Below are positions 1 through 10,826 of a stretch of DNA of 64,000 nucleotides, piece after piece (position 1 is the stretch's first letter; each line of letters begins with the position of its first letter). The position numbers and the translations under genes were made by a program. Origin of the DNA: Proteles cristata cristata (lineage: Eukaryota; Chordata; Mammalia; Carnivora; Hyaenidae). Below the pieces are notes generated by a model, which was not told the origin of the DNA, did not search any database, and saw only the letters and a program-made list of their open reading frames with translations. The stretch lies in the NCBI GenBank assembly GCA_017311185.1, contig JAESUZ010001073.1:1488001-1552000 (forward strand), written 5' to 3'.

Positions 1-3
1 TTA

Positions 4-145
4 GGGGCGCCTGGGTGGCTCAGACAGTTAAGCATCTGACTCCTGATGTCTGCTCATGGCATGATCCCATGATGTTGAGATGAGCCCCATAGGGCTCCTC
101 TCTCTCCTGTCTCTCAAAATAAATAACTAAACTTTAAAAAAGTCA
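4..145 (+). mobile_element. CAN SINE (tRNA-Lys type), sense
   Basis: The tRNA-like head ggggcgcctgggtggctca starts at 4, and the A-rich tail runs into the spacer at 137-145. The middle is shortened and diverged. Its tail forms a fold-back with the next, oppositely oriented SINE (see findings). Confidence 0.85.
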
Positions 146-338
146 TAAAGTTTAGTTATTTATTTTGAGAGAGAGAGTGTGAGAGCAGAGAGAGAGAGAG
201 AGGGAGAGACTCTGAAGCAGGCTCCTCACTGTCAGCACAGAATCCCATGTGGGACTCGACCCCACGAACCGTGAGATTATGTCCTGAGCTGAAATCAAGA
301 GTCAGATGATAAAATGACTGAATCACCTGGGCATCTCT
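146..338 (-). mobile_element. CAN SINE, antisense
   Basis: Read on + it runs from the AT tail through GAGA repeats and the tctgaagcaggctcc block to a degenerate tRNA head (acctgggcatctct) near 338, so the element is on the minus strand. It is old and diverged. Confidence 0.8.
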
Positions 339-1323
339 AAGTAAATAAACTTAAAACAAGATTTTTAGCAGAATTAAATGAGGGAATGTATGCGATAACT
401 TCTGATATATAGGAGGTACTATAGAAATATACACATAAATAATACAAATAAGCATATAAAGCATTATATATAAAACTATTGTATATATCTAATCCTATTC
501 TATTTGTATGTACATATACATGTATATACACACACATTTACACATGTATAAACTCACTTCTGTTTTTTTTTCAGACTTGATATCTGTGTAATTGGGTTCA
601 GAAACTTGCATTTAGATTTCTGAATCAGCCTGTTTTTGATAGTCTTGATTATCAGTGTTAATATGACACTTTGAGAAGGAGATAATTGATTAATAGTAAA
701 CATTATGATTTTCTGATAGGAATTCCACTTAGGTATAGTATAATGGTTTACTTAGTGTTAAAATTTAAACCTTGGCTAGAATGAAAATTAGCGTTGATGC
801 ATTTGAATTTTATTGTTTCCCCACTCCAAAGGAAGCAACATAACAGTGTCATTTGTTTTTGAATATTTACTCATTAATGTATGAATCAAGTGATCAATGT
901 TTTTGAGACTAACATTCCTATTGATGTTTTGACAATTACTTAATTACATATGCCTATATGGCATATTTTCCATGTTCATTAGTTTCTTTTGAAGTATTAT
1001 AACTGTTGTAGACATCGTTATATACATAACATTTGTCTAGACATTGTCTTATGTTGTAAGACTGTGGTAAGAAGGAGTCAGACACATCTCACCCTCTGAC
1101 CACTGCATATACTTGCTAAATACATTAATAACTGCTTTAATAACTGCTTTAACAAGTCAACCTTTAATTGTCTAGAATCACATCTATTAGTATTTGGTAA
1201 TAAGAATGGCATTTTTTTGAGGACGTTGTAAGTAATAATTACACCAAAGATGAGCTAGAGATGTCAGATGGATTCTCTCTTCACACATTTACGGCTATTG
1301 TATAGAAGCCAGATTAGATTTGT

Positions 1324-1548
1324 TCTTTTTATTTTTTTTTTAAATGTTTATCATTTTTGAGAGACAGAGAGAGAGACAGAGCATGAGTAGGGGAGGGTCA
1401 GAGAGAGAGGGAGACACAGAATCTGAAGCAGGCTCCAGGCTCTGAGCTGTCAGTGTAGAGCCTGATGTGGGACTGGAACTCACGAACTGTGAGATCATGA
1501 CCTGAGCTGAAGTTGGATGCTTACCCAACTGAGCCACCCAGGCGCCCC
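1324..1548 (-). mobile_element. CAN SINE, antisense, with TSD
   Basis: Full-length element ending in ccacccaggcgcccc. A 13-bp target-site duplication, agattagatttgt, is at 1311-1323 and 1549-1561. Confidence 0.93.
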
Positions 1549-2796
1549 AGATTAGATTTGTCCTAATTTGCCTGGAGGTGTATGTGTGGAATTATAACAG
1601 TTTTTCAAGTGAGACAAATTTTGCCTCTGTATGACAAACCTGCTACCAAATAGTGTCATCACATGGTGACAGACATTGAATTGGGTTCAGAGGATCTCAG
1701 TCCAAATTCCAGCTTGATTCCGTACCAACTTTTTGGTCTTAAGAAAAATCTTAAAATGTGTGCTCAACCACACGTAGGATGCTTGGATGCCTTCTCAAGT
1801 GACTGGCCTCTTGGTGGTAGGGAAGGTAAGACCCACGTGGTTTGCTCCTTAGAGTTTACTCTCTGGGATTGAGAAGAAACAATCCCAGTTAACTCTCAGG
1901 GTCTCCAGTAATTTTTACTACCAATATGTAGGCCTCTTTATAGTATACAAAGTGTGGTTGAACTTGTTCATATTTATAATTTATTTTGATTTAGAGATTT
2001 TATCATGAGCAGCGTAGGCAACTCACTCTGAGATTTTGCTTCTTTATCTCAGAGAAGGAAAAGGTTGGATTTTATCTGAAGCCCCTTGGAGTACTGACAT
2101 TTTAGCAGTGTAGAAGCCTGCCACTTTAAAAGGCTATCTCTCCCTCTCTTGAGTAGTGAAATAGCTGACTTTGGCCTGGAGGAAGTTATCCTGCATTTTC
2201 ATGGCTGCCCATCCAGGTATTGTGATAAACTTTAATGTTTGCTAACACCTCTAGTAAATTTTCTCTCGCCTTTGTAACATTGAAGAGGACACTTTCCCTC
2301 TTACATACCCTCTCTACACTTAGATTAGGCCGTGGCCAGGGGAGGTAGATGGTTGGTGTGAAATTTCCACACGGAAGCAAAACAAAACACACACCTTTTA
2401 AAAACACACTCTAAACATAGTTCTATACAAACTTTGTATTTCAGGATACTTTCTTAGAGAAACCGAAAAGACCAAAGAAAGCTACTGTACATTTTCAGCT
2501 AATGAATTTGTACCTGTCTTCTGACCAACTCTGAATTCTAATGACTAGTGTCCAATGGCGCCTTGTGTGCCTCTCCCGTACCCTAGGGAGAGTTTTCTTA
2601 CTACTTTCCATTTTATCATTGGGAAGGTCCCATAATATTCACTGAGCTCTGCCACATCCTGTTTGTATCATAAAGAGAAAAAGGAAAGCTCTAGATGCCC
2701 TCCCTCCCCACCTTTCTCCACGTGGAAATAATAAAGCCCTTGGCAACCATGTTCCCTGTAATCAGTATGAGGTAATTTTACTAGCTACCATGAAAG

Positions 2797-2905
2797 AGTC
2801 ATTTGTTGAATGCCTGCTTTGTGATAGACATTTGCTGATGGTTTAATATGTCTTGCATCATTCAAATCTTACAACATGTTTCTGAGGGAAGAGAAATGAA
2901 ACAAA
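2797..2905 (-). repeat. MIR-like fragment
   Basis: The pattern 'ttgaatgcctgctttgtgatagacatt...catcattcaaatcttacaacatg' resembles the reverse complement of the MIR 3' half. Heavily diverged. Confidence 0.5.
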
Positions 2906-3669
2906 GTTTTCTTTCCACCATTACCAAAGGAAGTTGCTGGCCATTACGTAACTTAAATTTTGCATCTAGTAGCCCCACATGGAGTAGTGTGGTTTCTGGA
3001 GGTGCAGAATCTGCCTTAGATACAAACATTTTAGAAAGTGCTTTTATAGATAGAAAGCAAATCATTTCAAAACTATTTAGATAGGGGTTGTAAGTGGAGG
3101 TTTAGACTGTTTTCTTGCCAGATTTACACGGAATTGTATGGGAAAGTTACTTCTTTGATATCCAGGTTATGTGTTCCACACTGTTTGAATGGCTTTCATA
3201 TTTTGTAGTGGAGAAACCACTTGTATTTATAAGCACCCTAATGCTGCCGAATCTTTCAGTTTAAAGTGAACACTTCTGGGATGTTTAATTTCCTTCCAGA
3301 GTTGTAAAAAAAAAAAAAAGTTCTAATTCTAAGGCATTGTTCTTATCATATTGCCTGACTGAATATATCATGATTTGTTGGACTACTGACATTTCCTGAA
3401 CTTCTGTATTTCTGCACAGTTGTTGGCCTTAAGCCCTCAGGTTATGCTTTTTAAAAAATTTGACTCACATTGCTTCCTTTAATTTGTGCTTTTAGTGTTG
3501 GCTCCACGAGATAAAACTTTCCTTTTTAATTATTCTTTGAGTCTCGAAATGCTGAAGCAAATGTTGTCAATGAATTCCCAAACAGACACTGAGCCACTTT
3601 CTAATTGGAAACCTCTCTGAAAGCTTTTTCTTATATACCTTTGAATTTAGAGAATGAGCCTACCAAGGA

Positions 3670-3684
3670 ATACTAGAGGGCAGC
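3670..3684 (+). promoter_or_regulatory. Weak CTCF-like motif
   Basis: ATACTAGAGGGCAGC matches the core consensus CCASYAGRKGGCRSY at 13 of 15 positions; the first two bases differ. Sequence match only. Confidence 0.25.
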
Positions 3685-3814
3685 GTGTGGAGGGGGCAGA
3701 TGAGAGAGGGCAGGTCTGAAATAGCGGGATCCTATTGTGGAGGAGGAGGAGTGTGGGACGACTGTCAAAAGGCTCCACCCTTGCCAGTGGTAGGCATTGT
3801 ACCTGCATGTTTTA

Positions 3815-4053
3815 TTTTTATTTTTTATTTTTTCTAAATGTTTTGTTTATTTCTAAGAGAGAGAGAGAGAGAGAGAGAGACAGCGTGAGCAGGGGAGGGT
3901 CAGAGAGAGAGGGAGTCACAGACTGAAACAGGCTCCAGGCTCTGAGCTGGCAGTCAGCACAGAGCCCGACGCGGGGCTCGAACCCACGAACCGCGAGATC
4001 ATGACCTAAGCGAAAGTCGGACGCTTAACCCACCAAGCCACCCAGGCGCCCCA
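3815..4053 (-). mobile_element. Young CAN SINE, antisense, with TSD
   Basis: Carries the young-subfamily signature (agtcacagactgaaacagg, atgacctaagcgaaagtcgg). The 16-bp duplication gtacctgcatgtttta is at 3799-3814 and 4054-4069 with no mismatch. Confidence 0.95.
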
Positions 4054-4339
4054 GTACCTGCATGTTTTAAGAGGCATTGCATGAAAATAGAGATTGCCTC
4101 CTCTGCTCACTGTTGTCCCATTTCAGGGAATTCAAGAATTTCATACAATTGCACACTGTGGCAGCTCTTAAACCACAGGTGCGTACGCTTGTTGCAAATG
4201 GGGCATTGCTGGTGTGTGTTCAGGTTCTGTCCGAGACCTGTACTTCTTGTTGTTCTTTGCTGGGAGCTCTGTAAGGGGTTAGTCATCTCTTAATCTCAGT
4301 GAAGCTGTTGCTGAATGGATGAAGCAATAAAGCAATATT

Positions 4340-4510
4340 AATAATAATATCTTACATTTATAAGAAGCCTTTAAAATTCAGAGTGCTTTCTCACAGATTT
4401 TGATTCTGTGAATGTCAGCAGTCCTTTGAATTAGGTGTGGCAAATATTATTAACACCTTTATTATGCAATCAGTTTAGAATCAGACAAAATATGTGACTA
4501 GCTCAAGACC
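4340..4510 (-). repeat. MIR-like fragment
   Basis: A diverged reverse-MIR pattern: AT-rich lead, 'ttataagaagcctttaaaattcagagtgctttctcac', then 'atgtgactagctcaagac' matching the 'gacttgcccaaggtc' region. Low similarity. Confidence 0.4.
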
Positions 4511-4555
4511 AGTAGATTTTTTATTTTTCCTAAAAGAGGAAGAGAGAATGAAACA

Positions 4556-4612
4556 CACGAGCACATACTTGCACACGCACACACCCATCACCATCACCAT
4601 CCCCACCATCAA
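4556..4612. repeat. Simple repeat, CA then CCAT rich
   Basis: A run of ACAC/CACGCACA units followed by catcaccatcaccatcccca. Imperfect, low complexity. Confidence 0.7.
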
Positions 4613-6367
4613 CAAGACAAGCATTTGTACAGAAGTCTGTGTATGCCCTACATTCTTTCCCACCAACCAAAATAGTCCTGCGATACTAGTTCCCACACAG
4701 AAGCGGATTGGTTATTTATTTACTGTAGTACGAAATGAGACGCGATCCGTGGGAGGCTGCTGAGGGTGACCGTAGAACCGAAGCCCTGAAAGCGGAAAGA
4801 GCTTTTGAAATTGGAGCTTTTGAAATTCTATCTCAGACACAGTGGGTGGAGGCTCGTTCATCTGGCCATCTTGACCTTCTCTCCTTCTCACCTCTCCCCA
4901 GCCCACATCTCAGGTTATTGAGCCTTTTGGCTCTGCTGCTTTCTGTGAAATCTATGGCTCTTCCCCAGCTACCATGCAGCCCAAATTCGGATCCTCACTG
5001 TCTCCCAGAGCGCTGGCAGGGGGCTTTCTGCTGGTCTCCTCGCCTTTCATTCACATCGTCTTTCGCATGCTCTAAGAGCTTAAAATCCTTTAAGAGTCTG
5101 ACATTTTCCAGGGGATAAAGTCCATTCTCCTAATCTGACACATAGGACTCTGCAGACCCTGACTTCTCCAACCACTCCATTCTCATTTCACAGCCGGGGC
5201 CGTGGATTTCCTGTATGCTTAGCAGGTCCTTCGGCGCTCTCCTCTGCCTCTGTACTGACAGTTGGCTCTGTTTGGCATGCCCCCGTGCATGTGAGCCCCC
5301 CTTGCCGATGTGCTGAATTGGTGCTGTTTCTTTCAAACATGGCTTGTGACTACTCCTTTGGGTGGACTAGTCTGACCTCCCTGGTGAAGTTGGTCACGTG
5401 CAACTTTGTGCCCCATGGTACCTTTTCTTGAGCTCCATTGTGAAGCTGCCAACACATGGTAGATGCCTTCTCATCTGCGAATGTTTTGGGGACAGGACCT
5501 GATTCTTATTAGCACCCAGCATCATGGCCAGACCAGTCAATGTGGTTTGGCTGAATGCTTGGCTTCACATCACAATTACCACAGCCACAACAATCAGGAC
5601 CACGACACATACCGTCTGTTTGCTAGTTACCCAAAGATACTACTAATCAGGAGTGCTACTGAAGTGATCTAAAATCTAGTGAAAATATTTTCTCCCTTAG
5701 AGGACCATTTCCTAATCAACTTAATTAGGGATCTGTAGTAATGGAGAAGAACACAATTTTTCTCTTTTCTTTTCATGCATGGGCCGAATCAGAAGGGTAG
5801 GCTGCAGATTATGGAGTTTAGTTCCACTTGAGTGTGGATTTCTGTTTTTGTTTCACTAAAGCAATGTACAATTTAGTCACTTGCCTGGTACAGGACAGTG
5901 GGAATAGTCTGCTGCATTAAATTGGGAACATTCTTTTGGTGGTAACAGTGAACAACCTCCATATTGGTGCTTGAAAAAAATTGTATTTTCTCTTTGTAGT
6001 TACTAATACATAGGGAGTAATTTCTAGGGATTATAAAAGATGTTGCCAAGGGAAACAGTTTTCAGGTCTAGTTATTTGGTTTTCACACACATGTGCCAAG
6101 TGGTAATACATGTATCATATAATGGTGATGGTCTCTCAGCCTACTTTTAGCGGTGTCTTTTAGAAGGTGTCTGTTTCTTGCTATGTATAAAATGTTTACT
6201 CATCCACATCAGCTAAACCAGAAAATTAGCAATTAGTTTTCTCTAGCCCATGTGTGTATGGAGGGGGAGGACAGTCAATAGAATTTGTGTTTATGATTAC
6301 AAGCTCTAGAGAAAGTCATTATTTCTTCAGTGTTTTTAAGATTTCTTTAAAAAATTAGTCATATTTC

Positions 6368-6588
6368 CCTTTTATAATGTTTGTTTATTTACTTTGAAAG
6401 GCAGAGAGAGAGAGACAGAGAGGCAGTGGATGGAGGGGCAGAGGGATAGAGAGAGAAAGAGAGAGAGAATCCCAAGCAGCTCCACTCCCAATGTGGAGCC
6501 TAACATGGGGCTCAATGCCACAAACCATGAGATCATGACCTGAGCCAAAATCAAGAGTTGGACGCTTAACCAACCCAGGCACCCCTAC
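6368..6588 (-). mobile_element. CAN SINE, antisense, with TSD
   Basis: Diverged copy ending in caacccaggcacccc. The duplication agtcatatttc is at 6357-6367 and 6589-6599. Confidence 0.9.
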
Positions 6589-7702
6589 AGTCATATTTCT
6601 TGATCATTTATGCCATTAGAGCCATAAGAGAGATTTGAAAAGAGATCAAGTCTATTGTTTAATTTTATCATTATTTTAATAGAGAATAATGGAATTAGCA
6701 TATATATATGTATATGTATATGTAGTCAAGAATGTGGCTAAAGTAGGTATTTCAGTTGACTGAATTTTATTTTTGTGATACATGTTTAAAAAATGAGAGT
6801 GACCTTAAATATTAACATGTCAACCACAATAAGGTACATTTATCATATTGAATTAATATAATTTTTTTGTGAAAAAAGTGAAGATAATGTTTGGATTTTC
6901 TGTATCACTACTCCTTTATCATAGAATATTGAGAGGTGATCTTTATTCTAGATTGTAGTCCATTTCACAAACATACAGAATCATTAGTGTATGGAAGAAC
7001 TGTTTACTCAAATTTTCAGTTTTCTTATTAAAAAGAAGAAAATACATTTAGCTTATTATTGACTTATATTGACTTCGAGATATCACCAACTGTATTATTC
7101 CACTATGATTTCCTATCTTGATATTTAGTATCGAATTAGGACCATAATCTTAGTTTAGTGTTGTTGTTTTGCTTTGTTTTTCCTTATAACACACTGCGTC
7201 TCCGAGTTCCACACTACGTTCACCCCAGGTATGTGGAGACTTGGGCAATGGATGACTGAAATGTGTTTTGTTATAATTGATTGTTTCTACTTCTTGGATC
7301 ACTTTGGCTGTCAAAGATACATACCATGAATAAATAATTAATGGTGCAAGGTCAGGTAAGACAGTGAAAATGACTAGTCTCATTCTCTTCACTTTCTAAG
7401 ACCAGGTATCCCATTATAATTAAGAAGTACCTTATAATGTCATGATTACATTGACTTGATTTTTAAGTAAACCACACTAATGATGGTGTCCTTTAAAAAA
7501 CTGAAACTAATGAAGAAGAGGGTATTTTAACAGTCTAAATAATTATTTGGAAAGGATGTTATGGGGGACTTTGAGTTGATTAGGAGATAGGCTCAATCTT
7601 CTTTCTACTCAGGGATTGGAAGATTTCAATGCTGGGCTATGAGAAAAATAAGAAATGCTGGTTGCCTTAGTTACAGTGTTTTTGTTTGTTGCTTTGTCAT
7701 AG

Positions 7703-7818
7703 ACTGCCTCTTTAAGGTGTGCCCTATGAACCGATATTCTGCCCAGAAACAATATTGGAAGGCTAAGCAAGCCAAACAGGGGAACCACACAGAGGCAGCC
7801 TTGCTGAAGAAATTACAG
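7703..7818 (+). CDS. ITPR2: ITPR2 exon E1 (about residues 54-92)
   Basis: A 116-bp exon, probably the third coding exon. The acceptor is tttgtcatag and the donor cag|gtaagg. It enters in phase 1: the first base of the Asp codon lies in the upstream exon, and the codon is completed by AC. The encoded peptide runs from (D)[15 protein letters not shown] to AALLKKLQ. It belongs to the N-terminal suppressor domain, the beta-trefoil that lowers IP3 affinity and couples ligand binding to gating. [13 protein letters not shown] is the type 2 version; ITPR1 differs here. Without splicing the frame would stop 8 codons into the intron. Confidence 0.96.
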
Positions 7819-8604
7819 GTAAGGGCCAGGCTGCCATTTGTCTGACTTAGGCTAGACCAAGAATAGCAATAACAAGCAATCTGTTTTGTATCTTAGTGAT
7901 TCCACTTGATGCACAGAGATTTTAGAATAGACATAGCAACACACTGAAAGTAGAAAAGACTTTTCAGTTATAGGGTGTGACCACTGATTTCTTGGCATGT
8001 AGCTAATAGATTTCTGCTGCTAGTTTTTAAGGTGTGCCTGCCACACAAATTCAAAGATTCATATCAAACTGGAAACCATTCAGAATCTCTGTAGGAGTAT
8101 CAGATCCAGTTATATTTTACTTGGCATCATACTTAATTTTTTTCCTGAAAGACTAGAAAAAGAATTGAAAGTCTGTTGTTTTTGGTTTGGGCTGAATGTA
8201 AATTTGATAGAACTTAAATTTTGCGTTATTAAAATTCCTGTTACTTTCAGAATTGAAACTATTTTGAGACTTTTGAAATTCACCTACTGTTTTTATATTC
8301 TGTTTGGTTGCCTAACAGTATTCCTTCGGAAACTAGTTTTAGAAGACCAAAGAGCCTAGTACTTTTCTGAAATTTCCAACATAGAAGCATCCCAAGATAT
8401 TTTTGGCCACATTTCAGCACTACCCTGAGAGAATGATCATACTCTATTATAATCACTTCGTTGTCGGTCCTACAACCCGCCCAGCCCCAGGAGGAAAGCA
8501 ATCAGCCTATTTTATTCATGGTTACAGTTTTTGTTCCTAAACGAATCCTTGTTGTACTCTGTTTGCTATGTTTCCATGCTGAATATTTGCTAACCATTTT
8601 CCAG
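7819..8604 (+). other. ITPR2: Intron E1-E2 (786 bp)
   Basis: Short intron between donor gtaagg and acceptor accattttccag. AT-rich unique sequence; I see no mobile element or other gene in it. Confidence 0.9.
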
Positions 8605-8691
8605 CATGCTGCAGAACTGGAACAAAAACAAAATGAATCAGAGAATAAGAAACTGTTGGGAGAAATTGTGAAATACAGTAATGTTATACAA
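8605..8691 (+). CDS. ITPR2: ITPR2 exon E2 (about residues 93-121)
   Basis: An 87-bp exon of 29 codons, phase 0 at both ends, acceptor attttccag and donor gtaagt (strong). It encodes HAAELEQKQ...[13 protein letters not shown]. This is the charged helical 'arm' part of the suppressor domain that precedes the next beta-trefoil strands. Being a multiple of three, its loss would keep the frame but remove a structural segment. [11 protein letters not shown] distinguishes it from ITPR1, which has GTVIQYGNVIQ. Confidence 0.96.
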
Positions 8692-9628
8692 GTAAGTCTA
8701 TTTACTTTCTCTCTTAAAAAAAAAAAGGTGAATATTTTCTGGGTAATCCGTGTCTGTTAGGAATGCCAAGCCGCATTAAAATTTGGGCATACAACAACTT
8801 GTTCTTTGATGGGAATTATGGATATGATACTTTCAGTTGGTGTTCAGCACCGTATAGATGTTCACGAATAAGTCTGGTGAGTATACCCATAAGGAAGTGC
8901 GCTTGTCTATATGTAGGTACATGTTTTTCCCCCAAAAGGAGGAACACAGGGAAACATAATTTCTAAAGTTCTGTAGTAAGACCCTCCTTTAGAATTAGTG
9001 AGACTGACATGTAACATATGAAGCTTTATCTTTACATTTTGTAGTGTTCATGTTATAGTTTGAGATGGGAATGGTCCTTGAGTTGTTACTAAAAGATTTA
9101 TTTCAATGATTTATCTCAGCTGCATTCCTCTCCTGTTCTTCACTTAGGTCTTTGAGCTCTTTACTTGGCTATTTGTTAATATGTGCCCCACCTTGTTTCA
9201 AAAAGAATGGAAGGCATTTTCAAAAATACATACCACATACGATAAAATAGAAATAAATAAGTTGTTTGGGTCAAAGGGAAGATAGTGCTTAAATGAATAA
9301 GGTGAAGTCAGGGGGAGGCATGTTTATAAATACCATGTTTTAAAGGCTGGTCACCTTTGGCTAGAAGCCTTTTGTTGCTCACTTTCCTCTATGGGAAACG
9401 TAATATACTATAGCGCTCACGCAGGAAGTCCTTAACATAGAACTAAGTCAAAGGTCTAGAAACCCAAATGTTCCCAGGAAGAAAACCAGAGAAGTATTCC
9501 TCCAATGAGAGCTCATAAAGAGGACACTGTTTCATATAGTGTTAACCGTAACAACTTCCTTACAGAAAGCACTACAATGAGGTGTTTCATAGAGCTGTTT
9601 TAAAAAATAATACTGCCTGATGTTTTGT

Positions 9629-9647
9629 ATTTTGCCAATGGCAAAAT
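9629..9647. promoter_or_regulatory. 19-bp palindrome containing a CCAAT motif
   Basis: Perfect 9+1+9 palindrome (arms ATTTTGCCA and TGGCAAAAT around a central A). It contains gCCAATgg, an NF-Y-like core. It lies 22 bp from the CTCF-like site at 9670. Function unknown. Confidence 0.35.
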
Positions 9648-9669
9648 GCCAGTGCACAGGACCATCAAA

Positions 9670-9684
9670 GCGGCCCTCTGCTGG
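9670..9684 (-). promoter_or_regulatory. CTCF-like motif
   Basis: On the minus strand it reads CCAGCAGAGGGCCGC, matching the CCASYAGRKGGCRSY core at 14 of 15 positions. Sequence match only; orientation points upstream. Confidence 0.4.
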
Positions 9685-10652
9685 GACAAGATGAGAGCGC
9701 TAGAAGCTGCAGCTCTCCGAATGTAGGACTTTATCTAATGAACGATGATACGATCGATACCTGTGGCATGGGTGGGTTGCATGTCCCTTGAGAAATTCTC
9801 CCTAAATGGAGTTTTTCTTAACCGAGTTTTGACCACAGCTAAGTGCCAGCAAGTGGAACTAATGTTTCCTGTCAAGAACCTGAAGTGCAAATGCTTGCAT
9901 TACCAGTTAGGGGCCGAGCCATGTACTCTAACAAGGTGGATTCCAACGGAGTGGGGCTGGACCATGAGGGTTTCATTGGGTCATGAGATCATTTCTTTCT
10001 TATATTGTGGATATTGAAATGACCGTTCTGTTTTGAAATGATTGCAATAATAGACCGGAAGATTATTTGTTTTAGCCTTCCTACTCAGTAGAATACTGTT
10101 TTGGAGACATTTTATAAATGGCATCCAAAAAATCTGAGAAATGGCGTGTCCATGCTCATCTGAGAAGGGAAGTAGGATCAGCGAGCAGGGATTATTTAGG
10201 ACGCAAAGCCTGCCTCTTTACACAGGAAGAAGAAGGGCTGTCCATGGCAAGGACGGTTAATAACACTAAGTGGTTTGGTGCATTATTTTAGTTTCTTGGT
10301 TATTTTTTAGTATATTCTGTTGTGTCTGTGCAAGAACTGAGAAAACGTGATTGGAATTTCCTGATCTCCTTTGGGAAGCTTGGTTTTATCCTATTATTTA
10401 TCAGTAGATAAAAATGGTTCAGAGGTGTCCTCTGGTTTGATTTCACCATGTGCCAGTTGTGGGGTGGAGGTGAGGAGGATCCTGAAGAAAGTCAGCTTGA
10501 AAAGATGGTGAGTGTGAAGTGTGAAAAGAGCTCTTTTGTTTGCCTTGCACCCCAAGCGGAGTTATGTGGGCACAAGATGTACGTACAAACATACCCATGT
10601 AATTAACAGAGGACATCAAAGAGTAAAGGTGGTAATGTCTTTTTCCCTACAG

Positions 10653-10811
10653 CTACTACATATAAAAAGCAACAAGTATCTGACTGTCAACAAGAGATTA
10701 CCTGCTTTATTGGAGAAGAATGCCATGCGTGTGTCCTTGGATGCTGCCGGCAATGAAGGGTCTTGGTTTTATATTCATCCCTTCTGGAAGCTGAGAAGCG
10801 AGGGTGACAAT
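10653..10811 (+). CDS. ITPR2: ITPR2 exon E3 (about residues 122-174)
   Basis: A 159-bp exon of 53 codons, phase 0/0, acceptor ttttccctacag, donor aat|gtatgt. It encodes [20 protein letters not shown]...[16 protein letters not shown], beta-trefoil strands of the suppressor domain and the first MIR repeat. The [20 protein letters not shown] block is nearly invariant among IP3 receptors; [13 protein letters not shown] marks type 2. The donor is only moderate. Read-through would add 13 residues and stop at 10851, with an AATAAA at 10821 (see findings). Confidence 0.97.
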
Positions 10812-10820
10812 GTATGTAAA

Positions 10821-10826
10821 AATAAA
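10821..10826 (+). terminator. Intronic poly(A) signal AATAAA next to the E3 donor
   Basis: A canonical AATAAA begins nine bases after the end of E3 and precedes the read-through stop at 10851. It may support a truncated transcript, but AATAAA is common in AT-rich introns and no GU-rich element was established. Confidence 0.3.

Larger units (their letters stand above)
1..7702 (+). other. ITPR2: Intron upstream of E1 (partial)
   Basis: Intronic DNA ending in the acceptor tttgtcatag just before E1. It holds five CAN SINEs (4-145, 146-338, 1324-1548, 3815-4053, 6368-6588), MIR-like stretches near 2797-2905 and 4340-4510, a CA/CCAT-rich simple region at 4556-4612 and a short tandem of taataactgcttt near 1126-1152. 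A CTCF-like sequence is at 3670. The somewhat GC-richer stretch 4735-5600 holds a chance open frame and perhaps L2 remnants. I recognise no exon of ITPR2 or of any other gene here. Confidence 0.85.
8692..10652 (+). other. ITPR2: Intron E2-E3 (1,961 bp)
   Basis: No SINE insertions, which is unusual for this window. It contains a 19-bp palindrome at 9629-9647 and a CTCF-like sequence on the minus strand at 9670-9684. The rest is unique AT-rich sequence with chance open frames. Confidence 0.88.

Noticed and set aside
4735..5118. Longest open frame of the window, 127 codons on +
   Set aside because: Composition is Ser/Leu-rich and unstructured, no known domain, no splice-site context, and it lies in intronic DNA with no promoter. 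Likely chance in a GC-richer patch.
8763..8966. A further ITPR2 exon after E2
   Set aside because: The peptide does not match IP3 receptors, and E2 joins E3 in frame without it.
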